Shown: positions 17,269 to 25,187 of the stretch, one piece after another
Position numbering within the stretch: position 1 is the stretch's first letter
Layout of the letters: the number at the start of each line of letters is the position of its first letter
Source: JAAYBF01 sp963715445
GTDB taxonomy: Bacteria > Actinomycetota > Thermoleophilia > Solirubrobacterales > Thermoleophilaceae
NCBI GenBank assembly: GCA_963715445.1
Contig: OY970240.1
Location: 992,001-1,056,000, forward strand
Length of the DNA stretch: 64,000 nt
Direction: 5' to 3'
The notes under the pieces: model-generated
The model's input: only the letters and a program-made list of their open reading frames with translations
Told to the model about the DNA's origin: nothing
Database searches by the model: none
Translations under genes and position numbers: made by a program

Positions 17269-18662
17269 CGAATCTCCAGCGGCGACTCGGCGGCCGTCGA
17301 GAGCTGAACGGTGAAGGTCGTGCCCTGGCCGGGGAGCGACTCGACCCGGATGCGCCCGCCGTTGGCCTCTACGAACCCACGTGCGATCGCGAGTCCAAGG
17401 CCGGTGCCGGCCCGCTCGCCGGTGCCGTGGAAGGGCTCGAATATGCGATCGAGCTCGTGGCGCGGCACGCCGGGCCCGAGGTCCGTCACCTGGATGCTCA
17501 CGCGTGGCCCCGCACCACGGACGCGGACGGTCACCGAGGCGCCGCCGCCGTGCCGCGTCGCGTTCTCGAGAATGTTGGCGAGCGCCCGCTCGAGCTGACT
17601 GGCGTCGGCGTGGATCAGCGGCAGGTCGGGCTCGACCTCGATGTCGAAGCCATCCTCCGGAGCAGGCACGGAGTCGGCGGCCGCCCTCACGACCTCCTCG
17701 ACCGAGCACCAGTCGAGGCGGGGCTCGGCGCCCCCACCCTGGAGCCGGGAGAGGTCGAGCAGGTTGTCCACGAGTCGCGACAGCCGTTCGGCCTCGGTCG
17801 CGATCACCGACACCAGCTCTCCTCGCCCTTCGGCGGACAGCGTCTCGGAAGCCAGGCCTCCGGCGGAGGTGGTGATTGCGGTCAACGGCGAGCGCAGATC
17901 GTGCGACACCGATCGCAGCAGCGCCGTCTTGACGACGTTCGAGCGTCGCAGCGCCTTGGTCTCGATCACCTGAGATTCCAGCTCGCTGCGCTGCCTCGCG
18001 GCAGCGACCAGCGTCTCCAGCGCCGGCATGACGCGATCCTGAAGCAGCTCCAGCGTTGCGGGATCGGCGCCCTTGGGCACCAGCACCGTCCCGACCCGGG
18101 ACCCCTGCACGACCAGCGGCAGCGCCTTGCGGCGAGCATCGCTGTCGATCCAGCTCGGCTCCACCGAGACCGAGGAGAGCTCGAGGGTCTGGGCGATCCG
18201 CTGACCGACCAGCCGCAGCGACTCGTCGGTGTCCGAGCCGCCGAGCAGCACACGCGCCATCTCCGCACTCAAGTCCGCCTCTCTGCGGCGGCTCTCCGCC
18301 TCCTCGGCGCGCGCCTTCGCCGCATCCGCAAGCGCGCTCGTGACCACCGCCGCGACGAGGAACACCGCGAGCGCAAGCCAGTTCTCGCCCTGCGAGATCG
18401 TGAAGCCGCCCGTCGGCGGGATGTGGAAGTAGTTCCACGCCGCTGCGCTTGCGCAGGCGGTGAGCGTTCCCATCCACAGTCCCCACTGGCTCGAGACCAG
18501 CAGGACGGCAAGCAGGTAGACCATCCCCGTCGCCACCACCGGCACCAGCTCGCGCAGGCCGTAGTTGGCGACCGTGATCGCCGCGACCGACAGCACGACC
18601 GCAGCGAGACCCGCCAGCTCTGGGCGACGACGATCCGAAGTCACGCGCCCATAGTGGCGCAC
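17265..18662 (-). CDS. KdpD-type sensor histidine kinase (C-terminal half only)
   Basis: The protein has about 465 residues. Four transmembrane helices (about residues 15-112, DUF4118) are followed by a coiled linker, a GAF-like region, HisKA with phosphoacceptor His at about 254 (SVSHDLRSPLTAI), and a HATPase_c domain with NILENATRHG and GTGLGLAIARGF. This is the membrane and kinase half of KdpD. The cytosolic N-terminal sensor half is encoded separately at 10747-11877. The start is either GTG 18662, directly behind GGGGAGG with almost no spacer, or GTG 18644. It overlaps kdpE by 4 bases and phosphorylates it by inference. Confidence 0.92.
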   Translation of the reverse strand: MRHYGRVTSDRRRPELAGLAAVVLSVAAITVANYGLRELVPVVATGMVYLLAVLLVSSQWGLWMGTLTACASAAAWNYFHIPPTGGFTISQGENWLALAVFLVAAVVTSALADAAKARAEEAESRRREADLSAEMARVLLGGSDTDESLRLVGQRIAQTLELSSVSVEPSWIDSDARRKALPLVVQGSRVGTVLVPKGADPATLELLQDRVMPALETLVAAARQRSELESQVIETKALRRSNVVKTALLRSVSHDLRSPLTAITTSAGGLASETLSAEGRGELVSVIATEAERLSRLVDNLLDLSRLQGGGAEPRLDWCSVEEVVRAAADSVPAPEDGFDIEVEPDLPLIHADASQLERALANILENATRHGGGASVTVRVRGAGPRVSIQVTDLGPGVPRHELDRIFEPFHGTGERAGTGLGLAIARGFVEANGGRIRVESLPGQGTTFTVQLSTAAESPLEIR

Positions 18663-18708
18663 CCTCCCCTGGGGAGTCGTGAAGGTCCCCGCCGGGCCAC
18701 CCGCCAGA

Positions 18709-19692
18709 ATGCGCCTGGTGATCGTCGACTACGCCCTCTACGAGCACGGTCGGCGCAGGGCCGACCAGCTCCCGCTCGAGGAGATGGTCACGGCCTGCAG
18801 GGCGCCGGACACGTTCGTGTGGATCGGCCTGTACGAGCCGACCGAGCAGGAGTTCGAGGCGATCCGCCGTGAGTTCGACCTGCACGAGCTGGCGGTGGAG
18901 GACGCCATCCACGCCCACCAGCGACCGAAGCTCGAGACGTACGGCGAGATGGTGTTCGTCGTGCTGAAGACCGCCCGTTACGTCGACGCCGAGGAGGTGG
19001 TGGAGTTCGGGGAGATCCTGATCTTCCTCGGCCAGGACTACGTGATCACGGTGCGCCACGGCCAGGCGAGCTCGCTGCACGGGGTCCGGGAGGGCCTGGA
19101 GGCCGACCCGAAGCATCTCCGTCACGGGCCGGGCGCGGTGCTGCACGCGATCGTCGATCGGGTGGTCGACGGCTACGGCCCCGCGATCGCCGGCCTCGAG
19201 GAGGACGTCGACGAGGTGGAGAGCGAGGTCTTCTCGTCGGGCCGCGGCAACCCGGCCAAGCGGATCTACAAGCTCAAGCGGGAGGTGCTGGAGTTCAACC
19301 GAGCCGCCACGCCGCTCTTGGAGCCGGTGAACCGCCTGGCGCGGGGCGATTTCGGGATCGTCCCCGAGCAGGTGCGCGCCTACTTCCGCGATGTCGAGGA
19401 TCACCTGCGGCGCGTGCGCGAGCAGCTCGAGGGCTACCGCGATCTGCTGACGAGCGTGCTGGAGGCGAACCTGGCCCAGGTCACCGTCCGGCAGAACGAG
19501 GACATCCAGACGATCTCCGCGATCGTGGCGATCCTGGCGGTCCCCACGATGATCGCCGCGATCTACGGCATGAACTTCGAGCACATGCCGGAGCTGGGCT
19601 GGACGTTCGGCTATCCGCTCGTTCTCACCGTGATGGCGGCCACCTGCTTCGCTCTGTACCGCTACTTCAGGCGCATCGGCTGGCTCCGCTGA
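18709..19692 (+). CDS. corA: CorA-type magnesium/cobalt transporter
   Basis: The protein has 327 residues. It has a large cytoplasmic N-terminal domain of alpha/beta plus long helices, then two C-terminal transmembrane helices. The GMN signature that forms the selectivity loop is present as YGMNFEHMPELGW after the first helix (IVAILAVPTMIAAIY). A basic YRYFRRIGWLR tail ends the protein, as in CorA. ATG at 18709 is preferred over an upstream in-frame GTG at 18679. It is divergent from the KdpD-type kinase, sharing a 46-base gap. Confidence 0.92.
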   Translation: MRLVIVDYALYEHGRRRADQLPLEEMVTACRAPDTFVWIGLYEPTEQEFEAIRREFDLHELAVEDAIHAHQRPKLETYGEMVFVVLKTARYVDAEEVVEFGEILIFLGQDYVITVRHGQASSLHGVREGLEADPKHLRHGPGAVLHAIVDRVVDGYGPAIAGLEEDVDEVESEVFSSGRGNPAKRIYKLKREVLEFNRAATPLLEPVNRLARGDFGIVPEQVRAYFRDVEDHLRRVREQLEGYRDLLTSVLEANLAQVTVRQNEDIQTISAIVAILAVPTMIAAIYGMNFEHMPELGWTFGYPLVLTVMAATCFALYRYFRRIGWLR

Positions 19693-19800
19693 CCCGGTCC
19701 TCGTAGACCTGCGCAGTCGTAATCGCGGCTTTCGACGGGATAGCTCACGCTGCGGCCGTGGGCGGCCGATACATGTCGAACACCAGAGTTGGTTCTCTCG

Positions 19801-19890
19801 ACTGACGCACCCCCGTCGCGAGGCGGGTCCGCAAAGCCACGGAACTCCACCTTGGAGTGCGCCGGGCTACCAAAGGACGCCACCAGGCCG
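19801..19890 (+). ncRNA. Candidate class I cyclic-di-GMP (GEMM) riboswitch
   Basis: The leader of the DUF3494 gene contains CGCAAAGCCACGG (19830-19842), an exact match to my recollection of the GEMM-I core. It is preceded at the right distance by a stem capped by a GNRA loop (CGTC-GCGA-GGCG, 19815-19826). It is followed by a hairpin (ACTCC/GGAGT, 19844-19857) and GCCGGGCTACC (19861-19871), the tetraloop-receptor side of GEMM-I. The order and the spacing from GCA (19807) to GCAAAGCC match the Vibrio Vc2 aptamer base for base in length. The conserved GGCAAA is only partly kept (CGCACC). It would place the surface protein under cyclic-di-GMP control. Confidence 0.62.
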
Positions 19891-19964
19891 ACCGCTCGCA
19901 TCCAACGGCCGTGACGACCAAGGAACGTTGTCCGGGGCTGCTCATTCATCAGGGAGGACTCCAT

Positions 19965-21152
19965 ATGTCCAGCCCCACTCATCTGCGGCGCACGAGACGT
20001 GCCGGCATCGCGCTCGCGGCCGGCCTCGTGCTCGCCGTCATCCCCTCAGCCGCCCAGGCCCAGGTAGGCCTCGGCACCGCTGCCCAGTTCGTCGTCCTCG
20101 GCGGCGCCAGCGTCACGAACACCGGCCCATCGGTGCTCAATGGCGGACTCGGAGTCTCACCCGGCACGTCGCTCACCGGCTTCGGGCTTCCAGCAGTCGT
20201 CCTCGGAGCCACGCATGCCAACGACGGCGTCGCGGCCCAGGCCCAGGCTGACCTCACGACCGCCTACAACGTCGCGGCCGGACAGTCGGTCCCCCCGGGC
20301 AATGTCCTGACCGGGCAGGACCTCGGTGGCCTCACCCTGACCAGCGGGGCCTACCAATTCGACTCGTCGGCGCAGCTCACCGGCGAGCTCACCCTCAACG
20401 CCGAGGGCGATCCCAACGCGCAGTTCGTCTTCGAGATCGGATCCACGCTGACGACGGCGTCAGCCAGCTCGGTCCTGCTCGTCAACGGCGCCTCCCCGTG
20501 CAACGTCTACTGGCAGGTCGGAAGCTCGGCGACGCTCGGCACGACCACCGCCTTCCAGGGCAACCTGATGGCGCTCTCCGACATCTCGCTGAACAACGGG
20601 GCATCGGTGCTCGGCCGGGTGCTCGCCCGCAACGGCGAGGTCACGCTGATCAACAACGTCCTGGACGACTCGCTGTGCGGGACCGGCACCACATCCCCAC
20701 CGGATACGACCACACCCCCGGACACGGACGCATCGGACACGACCACACCGGACACGAGCACACCCAACTCGACCTCGAGCGACGACGTGGCAGTAGCCCA
20801 GGCCGAGACGAGAGCTCGAGCCAGGGCTAGGGCACGCGCCAGGGCCGCCCGCCGCCGTGGCAGGGCGACCATCAGCCGCGCACCGCGCACCGCGTGCACC
20901 GACGGGTTCCGAGCATCGGTCCGTGGCCGCATGATCAAGCGCGCCGTGTTCAGCCTCGATGGCAAGCGCATCGCAAGCAGGAGCAACTCGCCCTTCCGAG
21001 TGCTCGTAGCGGCAACCGCCGGGGCTCATCTGGTCAAGGCACGCGTCACGTTCAAGGACGCCACCCGCGCCAAGACGATGACGCTCCGCTACCGCGCCTG
21101 CGCCGCGCAGGTGCTCCGTCCACGTCGCGGCCCCTCGCAGTTCACCGGATGA
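19965..21152 (+). CDS. Secreted DUF3494 (ice-binding-type) protein
   Basis: The protein has 395 residues. A signal peptide (basic RRTRRAGIALAAGLVLAVIP, cleavage near AQA-Q) precedes a DUF3494 beta-solenoid domain at about residues 38-235 with typical AAQFVVLGGASVTNTGPS, GVSPGTSLTGF, LTSGAYQFDSSAQLTGEL, VFEIGSTLTT, CNVYWQVGSSATLGTTT and LARNGEVTLINN motifs. A Thr/Pro/Asp linker, an Arg-Ala stalk and a two-cysteine beta-domain follow. The DUF3494 family includes ice-binding proteins and cell-surface adhesins; I cannot tell which. ATG at 19965 has AGGGAGG 7 bases upstream. It overlaps the next gene (ATGA). Confidence 0.88.
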   Translation: MSSPTHLRRTRRAGIALAAGLVLAVIPSAAQAQVGLGTAAQFVVLGGASVTNTGPSVLNGGLGVSPGTSLTGFGLPAVVLGATHANDGVAAQAQADLTTAYNVAAGQSVPPGNVLTGQDLGGLTLTSGAYQFDSSAQLTGELTLNAEGDPNAQFVFEIGSTLTTASASSVLLVNGASPCNVYWQVGSSATLGTTTAFQGNLMALSDISLNNGASVLGRVLARNGEVTLINNVLDDSLCGTGTTSPPDTTTPPDTDASDTTTPDTSTPNSTSSDDVAVAQAETRARARARARARAARRRGRATISRAPRTACTDGFRASVRGRMIKRAVFSLDGKRIASRSNSPFRVLVAATAGAHLVKARVTFKDATRAKTMTLRYRACAAQVLRPRRGPSQFTG

Positions 21153-21892
21153 CCCACAACCCCCGCTACGCTCGACCCCCCGGCTACGGCCGGGGGGTCG
21201 CTGCTGGCTCTGTCGCCGTACTGGCGGCCGCCGCCGGCGCCCTGCTCGCTCCAAGCCCGGCCGACGCCCGAGCGGGGGTGCCCATGAACCGACCGCTCGT
21301 TGTGCTCCAGCAGGGTCACGTGGCCTACAGCCAGCCGAGCCGTCAAGCGCATCGCATCGAGTACGTCGCCGCCCGCCGGCCGCTCACCGGGGTGCGAACC
21401 GTGCTTCCCGGGCTCGGCCACCGCAAGAGCCGCTCCTGGGTGCGCGTCCGCCTGCCCGGGCGCCCGAACGGGCACGCCGGGTGGATCCGCACGGCACACA
21501 CCAAGCGCACCTCCACTCCCTGGCGCCTCGCGCTCGATCTCTCAGAACGCCGCGTCACCGCCTACTACGCCGGCCGCGCCAAGCGCCGGTTCAGCGCCGT
21601 CATCGGAGCCGCCTCCACGCCGACCCCCACCGGGCGGTACTTCATCGAAGAGGGCCTCGATCTCTCCGACCACTACACCGGTGGCCCCTTCGCCCTGGCC
21701 ACGAGCGCCCGCTCGAACGTGCTGCAGGAGTTCGAGGGCGGCCCGGGCCAGATCGCCCTCCACGGAACCCAAGGGCTTTCGGGAGCCCCGGGCACCGCTG
21801 CGTCTCACGGGTGCATCCGGCTCGACACGAGCGCCATCACCTGGCTCGCCCACCGCATCGGCGGCGGCGTCCCACTGACGATTGCCGGATAA
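21149..21892 (+). CDS. L,D-transpeptidase (YkuD domain), exported
   Basis: The protein has 247 residues. A hydrophobic N-terminal signal region (GSVAVLAAAAGALLAP) is followed by an SH3-like stretch (about 48-115) and a YkuD catalytic domain (about 125-247). The catalytic motif is complete: His205 in ALHGTQG and SHGCIRL with His220 and nucleophile Cys222. L,D-transpeptidases make 3-3 peptidoglycan crosslinks or attach proteins to peptidoglycan. The start overlaps the DUF3494 stop (ATGA), so it may be co-controlled with that protein and could help anchor it; the anchoring idea is inference. Confidence 0.9.
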   Translation: MTHNPRYARPPGYGRGVAAGSVAVLAAAAGALLAPSPADARAGVPMNRPLVVLQQGHVAYSQPSRQAHRIEYVAARRPLTGVRTVLPGLGHRKSRSWVRVRLPGRPNGHAGWIRTAHTKRTSTPWRLALDLSERRVTAYYAGRAKRRFSAVIGAASTPTPTGRYFIEEGLDLSDHYTGGPFALATSARSNVLQEFEGGPGQIALHGTQGLSGAPGTAASHGCIRLDTSAITWLAHRIGGGVPLTIAG

Positions 21893-21894
21893 CG

Positions 21895-23439
21895 ATGCAG
21901 ACGAGGCACAAACGGGCGTGGCTGCGGCCGATCCGCGTTACCAGCAACGCGGATCCCCAGGCGATCACGGAGGTCGGCGGCCCGAAGCCGGTGACACCGC
22001 TGACAGGGTCGGTGGACATCAGACGTACCCAGCCGGCGCGCATCCTGGTGATCGAGGACCAGCCGGAGGTGCTGCGATCGGTGGTTCGCGCACTGGGGGA
22101 GCCGTATCTGTGCGAGTTCGCCACCGACATCGATGACGTGCGCGAGAAGCTCGCTGCGGGCAGTTTCGAGCTCGCGCTCTGCGGCGTGGCGACAGCGAGA
22201 GCACCGGGACTCGAGCTGGCCGAGGAGATCGCCCGGGACCATCCAGAGACGGCCGTCGTGCTGATGGCCGCCGAGGACGACCCCCTGATCGCCCAGCGGG
22301 CATTCCACTTCGGCGCCTACGGCTACCTGGTCGAGCCCTTCTGGCCTGGGCAGCTGCTGATCACCGTGATGAACGCGCTGCGTCGGCGGAAGCTCGAGAT
22401 CGTGGAGCTCGCACGCAGCGTCAACCTGACCGAGCAGCGGCAGAAGATCATCGACATGGCGCCGATGCCGATCTACGTCAAGGACAGGGAATACCGCTAC
22501 ATCCTCGCCAACCTTCAAGCGGACGACCTGGCGGGGCTCGCGCCGGGCCAGCTCGTCGGCCTGAGCGACGAAGAGATCATGGCGCCGGCGGCGCTGGAGG
22601 CGACCCGCGCCGTCGACGAGAAGCTGTTCGAAGACGCAACGCCCTACGAAGCCGAGGAGGCGCTGACCATCGGTGGCACCGAACGGGTCTTCAAGACCGT
22701 CAAGTTCCCGCTGCTCGGCGAAGACGGCCAAGTCACCTCGATCTGCGGCATCTCAGCCGACGTCACCGCCCAAAACGAGGCGATCCGCCTTCGCGACGAG
22801 CTGACCACGTCCCAGAGGCAAGCGATCGACGGGCTGTGGTCCTCTCACCAAGAGACGGTCGACCGCTTCGCCAAGGCGATCATGCTGCACGACTCCTCCA
22901 CCGGCGACCACGTCAACAGGATGGCGGGCATCGCCGCCATGCTGGGGGAGCAGCTCGGCCTCGGGGCCGAGCGGGTCAGGCTGCTGCGACTCGCGGCGCC
23001 GATGCACGACGTGGGGAAGATCGCGATCAGCGATCAGATCCTGCGAAAGCCCGGAGCGCTGACAGCCGCGGAGCGCGATGAGATGCAGCGCCACACGTTG
23101 ATCGGCCACGAGATCCTCAGCGGCTCCCAGAGCGAGCTGCTGCAGGTTGCCGCGACGATCTCGATGACCCATCACGAGTGGTTCGACGGCAGCGGCTATC
23201 CGCACGGCCTCACCGGTCACGACATCCCGCTCGAGGGACGGATAACGGCATTGGCCGACGTCTTCGACGCCCTGCTCAGCGACCGCTGCTATCGGCCGGC
23301 GTTCACGGTGGACGAGGCTGTGGCGATGATCACGTCCGGGCGAGGCAGTCAGTTCGATCCCGAGATCGTGGACATCCTGCTCGACCATCTGGACGAGGCT
23401 CTGGCGCTCGTGACCGAGCGCGGATCAGCGGCAGCCTAG
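21895..23439 (+). CDS. HD-GYP cyclic-di-GMP phosphodiesterase with degenerate receiver and PAS domain
   Basis: The protein has 514 residues. A receiver-like domain (about 48-165) begins RILVIEDQPEVL, but the phosphoacceptor position is Gly97 (FELALCGVAT) and the conserved Lys is Glu147 (GYLVEPF), so it should not be phosphorylated. A PAS domain covers about 185-305. The HD-GYP domain (about 325-505) is intact, with HDSSTGDHV, HDVGKIAISD, the HHEWFDGSGYP motif and ALADVFDALLSDR. This family hydrolyses cyclic di-GMP. ATG at 21895 lies 2 bases after the transpeptidase stop; GTG 22012 is an alternative start. It probably belongs to the upstream operon. Confidence 0.88.
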   Translation: MQTRHKRAWLRPIRVTSNADPQAITEVGGPKPVTPLTGSVDIRRTQPARILVIEDQPEVLRSVVRALGEPYLCEFATDIDDVREKLAAGSFELALCGVATARAPGLELAEEIARDHPETAVVLMAAEDDPLIAQRAFHFGAYGYLVEPFWPGQLLITVMNALRRRKLEIVELARSVNLTEQRQKIIDMAPMPIYVKDREYRYILANLQADDLAGLAPGQLVGLSDEEIMAPAALEATRAVDEKLFEDATPYEAEEALTIGGTERVFKTVKFPLLGEDGQVTSICGISADVTAQNEAIRLRDELTTSQRQAIDGLWSSHQETVDRFAKAIMLHDSSTGDHVNRMAGIAAMLGEQLGLGAERVRLLRLAAPMHDVGKIAISDQILRKPGALTAAERDEMQRHTLIGHEILSGSQSELLQVAATISMTHHEWFDGSGYPHGLTGHDIPLEGRITALADVFDALLSDRCYRPAFTVDEAVAMITSGRGSQFDPEIVDILLDHLDEALALVTERGSAAA

Positions 23440-23449
23440 AGCGGTATGG

Positions 23450-23570
23450 CGCTCAAGGCAAAGCGTCGAGATGCCGATGAATAAGCGAACGCCCGAAGCT
23501 TGCCTACTCGACTCCCACCGGAGTCCATCGGGCTGTCAAGGGACCGCACCAGACCGATGCTCTCGCAAGC
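23450..23570 (+). ncRNA. Possible divergent GEMM-like riboswitch leader of the collagen-like gene
   Basis: The order of elements parallels the candidate at 19801: GGCAAA (23457-23462), AACGCCCGAAGC (23488-23499), a perfect hairpin GACTCC-CACC-GGAGTC (23510-23525), and CGGGCTGTCAAGGGACC (23529 on), which resembles CGGGCTACCAAAGGACG at 19863. CATCGG (23526-23531) can pair with either of two CCGATG copies (23474 and 23554), which would allow mutually exclusive folds. The central core departs from the GEMM consensus, so this is tentative. Confidence 0.35.
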
Positions 23571-23611
23571 CGGCCGGGTGGTACCAATCTCAGGGGGACA
23601 GGAAGGCGTAT

Positions 23612-24781
23612 ATGCGCCGTGCACAGCACCGAAGGCTGCTGATCGCTGCTACGAGCTTGGCTGCCGTCCTGGGGCCTGCCGGACTGGCTGCTGCAGCCTG
23701 TCCTCTGCGCCCCCCGCCGCCCTGCACCCCCACAGCCTTTACCGGCAGCGTCGGAGCTCACTCCACCGCTCAGTGCATCAGCAAGCGGTCGAACGTCTGC
23801 CGGGATCGGCGCGGGCCGCAAGGGCCTCGCGGAGCAGCCGGGAAGAGGGGGACCGCTGGGAAGAGAGGGGCGCTCGGAAGGACCGGGGCGACGGGCAAGG
23901 CCGGCCCCCGCGGGCAGAACGGCCTCAACGGGGTCGCAGGAGCGAACGGCTCTGACGGGGCTCGAGGACTTCAAGGCGTGCAAGGCGAGATCGGCGACCA
24001 AGGACTTCAAGGCGTGCAGGGCGAGGTCGGCGCCCCGGGCGCCGACGGCCCTCAGGGAACCCCCGGCGACACAGGCCTGACCGGTGACCAAGGACTTCAA
24101 GGCGTACAGGGCGAGGTCGGCGCCCCGGGCGCCGACGGCCCTCAGGGAACCCCTGGGGACACCGGCTTGACCGGCGACCAAGGACTTCAAGGCGCGCAAG
24201 GCGAAACCGGCGACCAAGGACTTCAAGGCGTACAGGGCGACCTCGGCGCCACCGGCGACACAGGTCCCGCCGGGCCACAAGGCGTGGCCGGGGCAGACGG
24301 CAGCGCAGGGCCCGCGGGCGCAGATGGCGCCCAGGGACCCGCCGGCGACCCGGGACCCCCCGGCTCGAACGAGCCGGCCGAGTATGCCTACGTCTACAAC
24401 CTAGGCGCGCAGACCGTGCCGCTGGAGGCCAGTGTCGCCTTCGACATGGGCGGCGTACTCAGCCCAGGCTTCACCCACGCTCCAGGCAGCGCCGGGATCG
24501 GAATCGTGAACTCCGGGATCTACATGCTCACCTTCTCGGTCTCCGGGACCGAGCCCAACCAGATGGCCCTGTTCGTCAACGGAACCGTCGTTCCCGGCAC
24601 GATCTACGCGTCCGGAGCGGGAACCCAGCAGAACACGGGCCAGGGGATCGCCGCGATCGCCGCAGGCGATGTGCTCACGCTGAAGAACCACACTTCGAGT
24701 GCCGCCGTTGGTCTAGCGGCCCCCATCGGCGGGACACAGGCGAGCACAAACGCCTCCGTCACCGTCGAGAAGCTCGATTAG
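23612..24781 (+). CDS. Secreted collagen-like triple-helix protein
   Basis: The protein has 389 residues. A signal peptide (MRRAQHRRLLIAATSLAAVL, ending near AAA-C) and a short Cys/Pro-rich head precede about 60 Gly-X-Y triplets (roughly residues 69-255), rich in GPQ, GAD, GLQ and GEV. The C-terminal domain (about 260-389) is a C1q/TNF-like beta domain of the kind found in BclA-type proteins (VAFDMGGVLSP, YMLTFSVSG, LFVNGTVVPGT, LTLKNHTS, ending ASVTVEKLD), which would nucleate trimers. It should form surface filaments. ATG at 23612 has GGAAGG 5 bases upstream. The triplet region contains near-identical 90-base DNA repeats. Confidence 0.88.
   Translation: MRRAQHRRLLIAATSLAAVLGPAGLAAAACPLRPPPPCTPTAFTGSVGAHSTAQCISKRSNVCRDRRGPQGPRGAAGKRGTAGKRGALGRTGATGKAGPRGQNGLNGVAGANGSDGARGLQGVQGEIGDQGLQGVQGEVGAPGADGPQGTPGDTGLTGDQGLQGVQGEVGAPGADGPQGTPGDTGLTGDQGLQGAQGETGDQGLQGVQGDLGATGDTGPAGPQGVAGADGSAGPAGADGAQGPAGDPGPPGSNEPAEYAYVYNLGAQTVPLEASVAFDMGGVLSPGFTHAPGSAGIGIVNSGIYMLTFSVSGTEPNQMALFVNGTVVPGTIYASGAGTQQNTGQGIAAIAAGDVLTLKNHTSSAAVGLAAPIGGTQASTNASVTVEKLD
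23996..24247 (+). repeat. Tandem 90-bp repeats in the collagen-like region
   Basis: Units starting at 23996 and 24086 are nearly identical 90-base blocks (30 residues, 10 Gly-X-Y triplets). Partial copies beginning with the same GACCAAGGACTTCAAGGC follow at 24176 and 24212. The unit is a multiple of 9, so copy-number change keeps both reading frame and triplet register. Confidence 0.85.
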
Positions 24782-24806
24782 TCAGCTCGTCCAGAAAGGC
24801 CAGCAC

Positions 24807-25154
24807 ATGCCCTCACGGCACGATCCGAACCTGAGCCCAGGCGCCGAGACCCCAGCGAGGGCCGCACGGTGGCTCCGCCACGTGCTCATAGCGTGTGCAC
24901 TCGCCAGCCTCACTGCAACCGGATGCGGCTCCTCAGAGGCGACCACCATTCTCGACACCCAGAGGGTCGAGCGGGCGATCGAGCACAGCGTCCTGGGTCA
25001 GCGCGGCCAACGCGCCCAGGTGAGCTGCCCGTCTGGTGTACACCAGAAGAAGGGGTTGATCTTCTCCTGCACCGCTCTCGTCGGGAGCGCCAAGACGCGG
25101 TTCGTGGTCACCGAGCTCGACGGCGCCGGTCACGTTCGCTACGAAGCGCCTTGA
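24807..25154 (+). CDS. DUF4333 lipoprotein
   Basis: This 115-residue protein has a basic N-terminus, a hydrophobic stretch (VLIACALASLTATGC) and a lipobox with Cys at about residue 40, so it is a predicted lipoprotein. The mature part (RVERAIEHSVLGQRGQ, then VSCPSGVHQKKGLIFSCTAL) matches DUF4333, a small actinobacterial extracytoplasmic domain with two conserved cysteines, probably disulfide-bonded. Function unknown. It lies 25 bases after the collagen-like gene on the same strand and may share its transcript. Confidence 0.78.
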   Translation: MPSRHDPNLSPGAETPARAARWLRHVLIACALASLTATGCGSSEATTILDTQRVERAIEHSVLGQRGQRAQVSCPSGVHQKKGLIFSCTALVGSAKTRFVVTELDGAGHVRYEAP

Positions 25155-25187
25155 GCATCGGCTTCAGAGACCTCGACGCAAGAAGCG

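Noticed and set aside
23996..24247. The collagen-region repeats as a CRISPR array
   Set aside because: The units are contiguous, coding in frame as Gly-X-Y and have no spacers or cas genes nearby.
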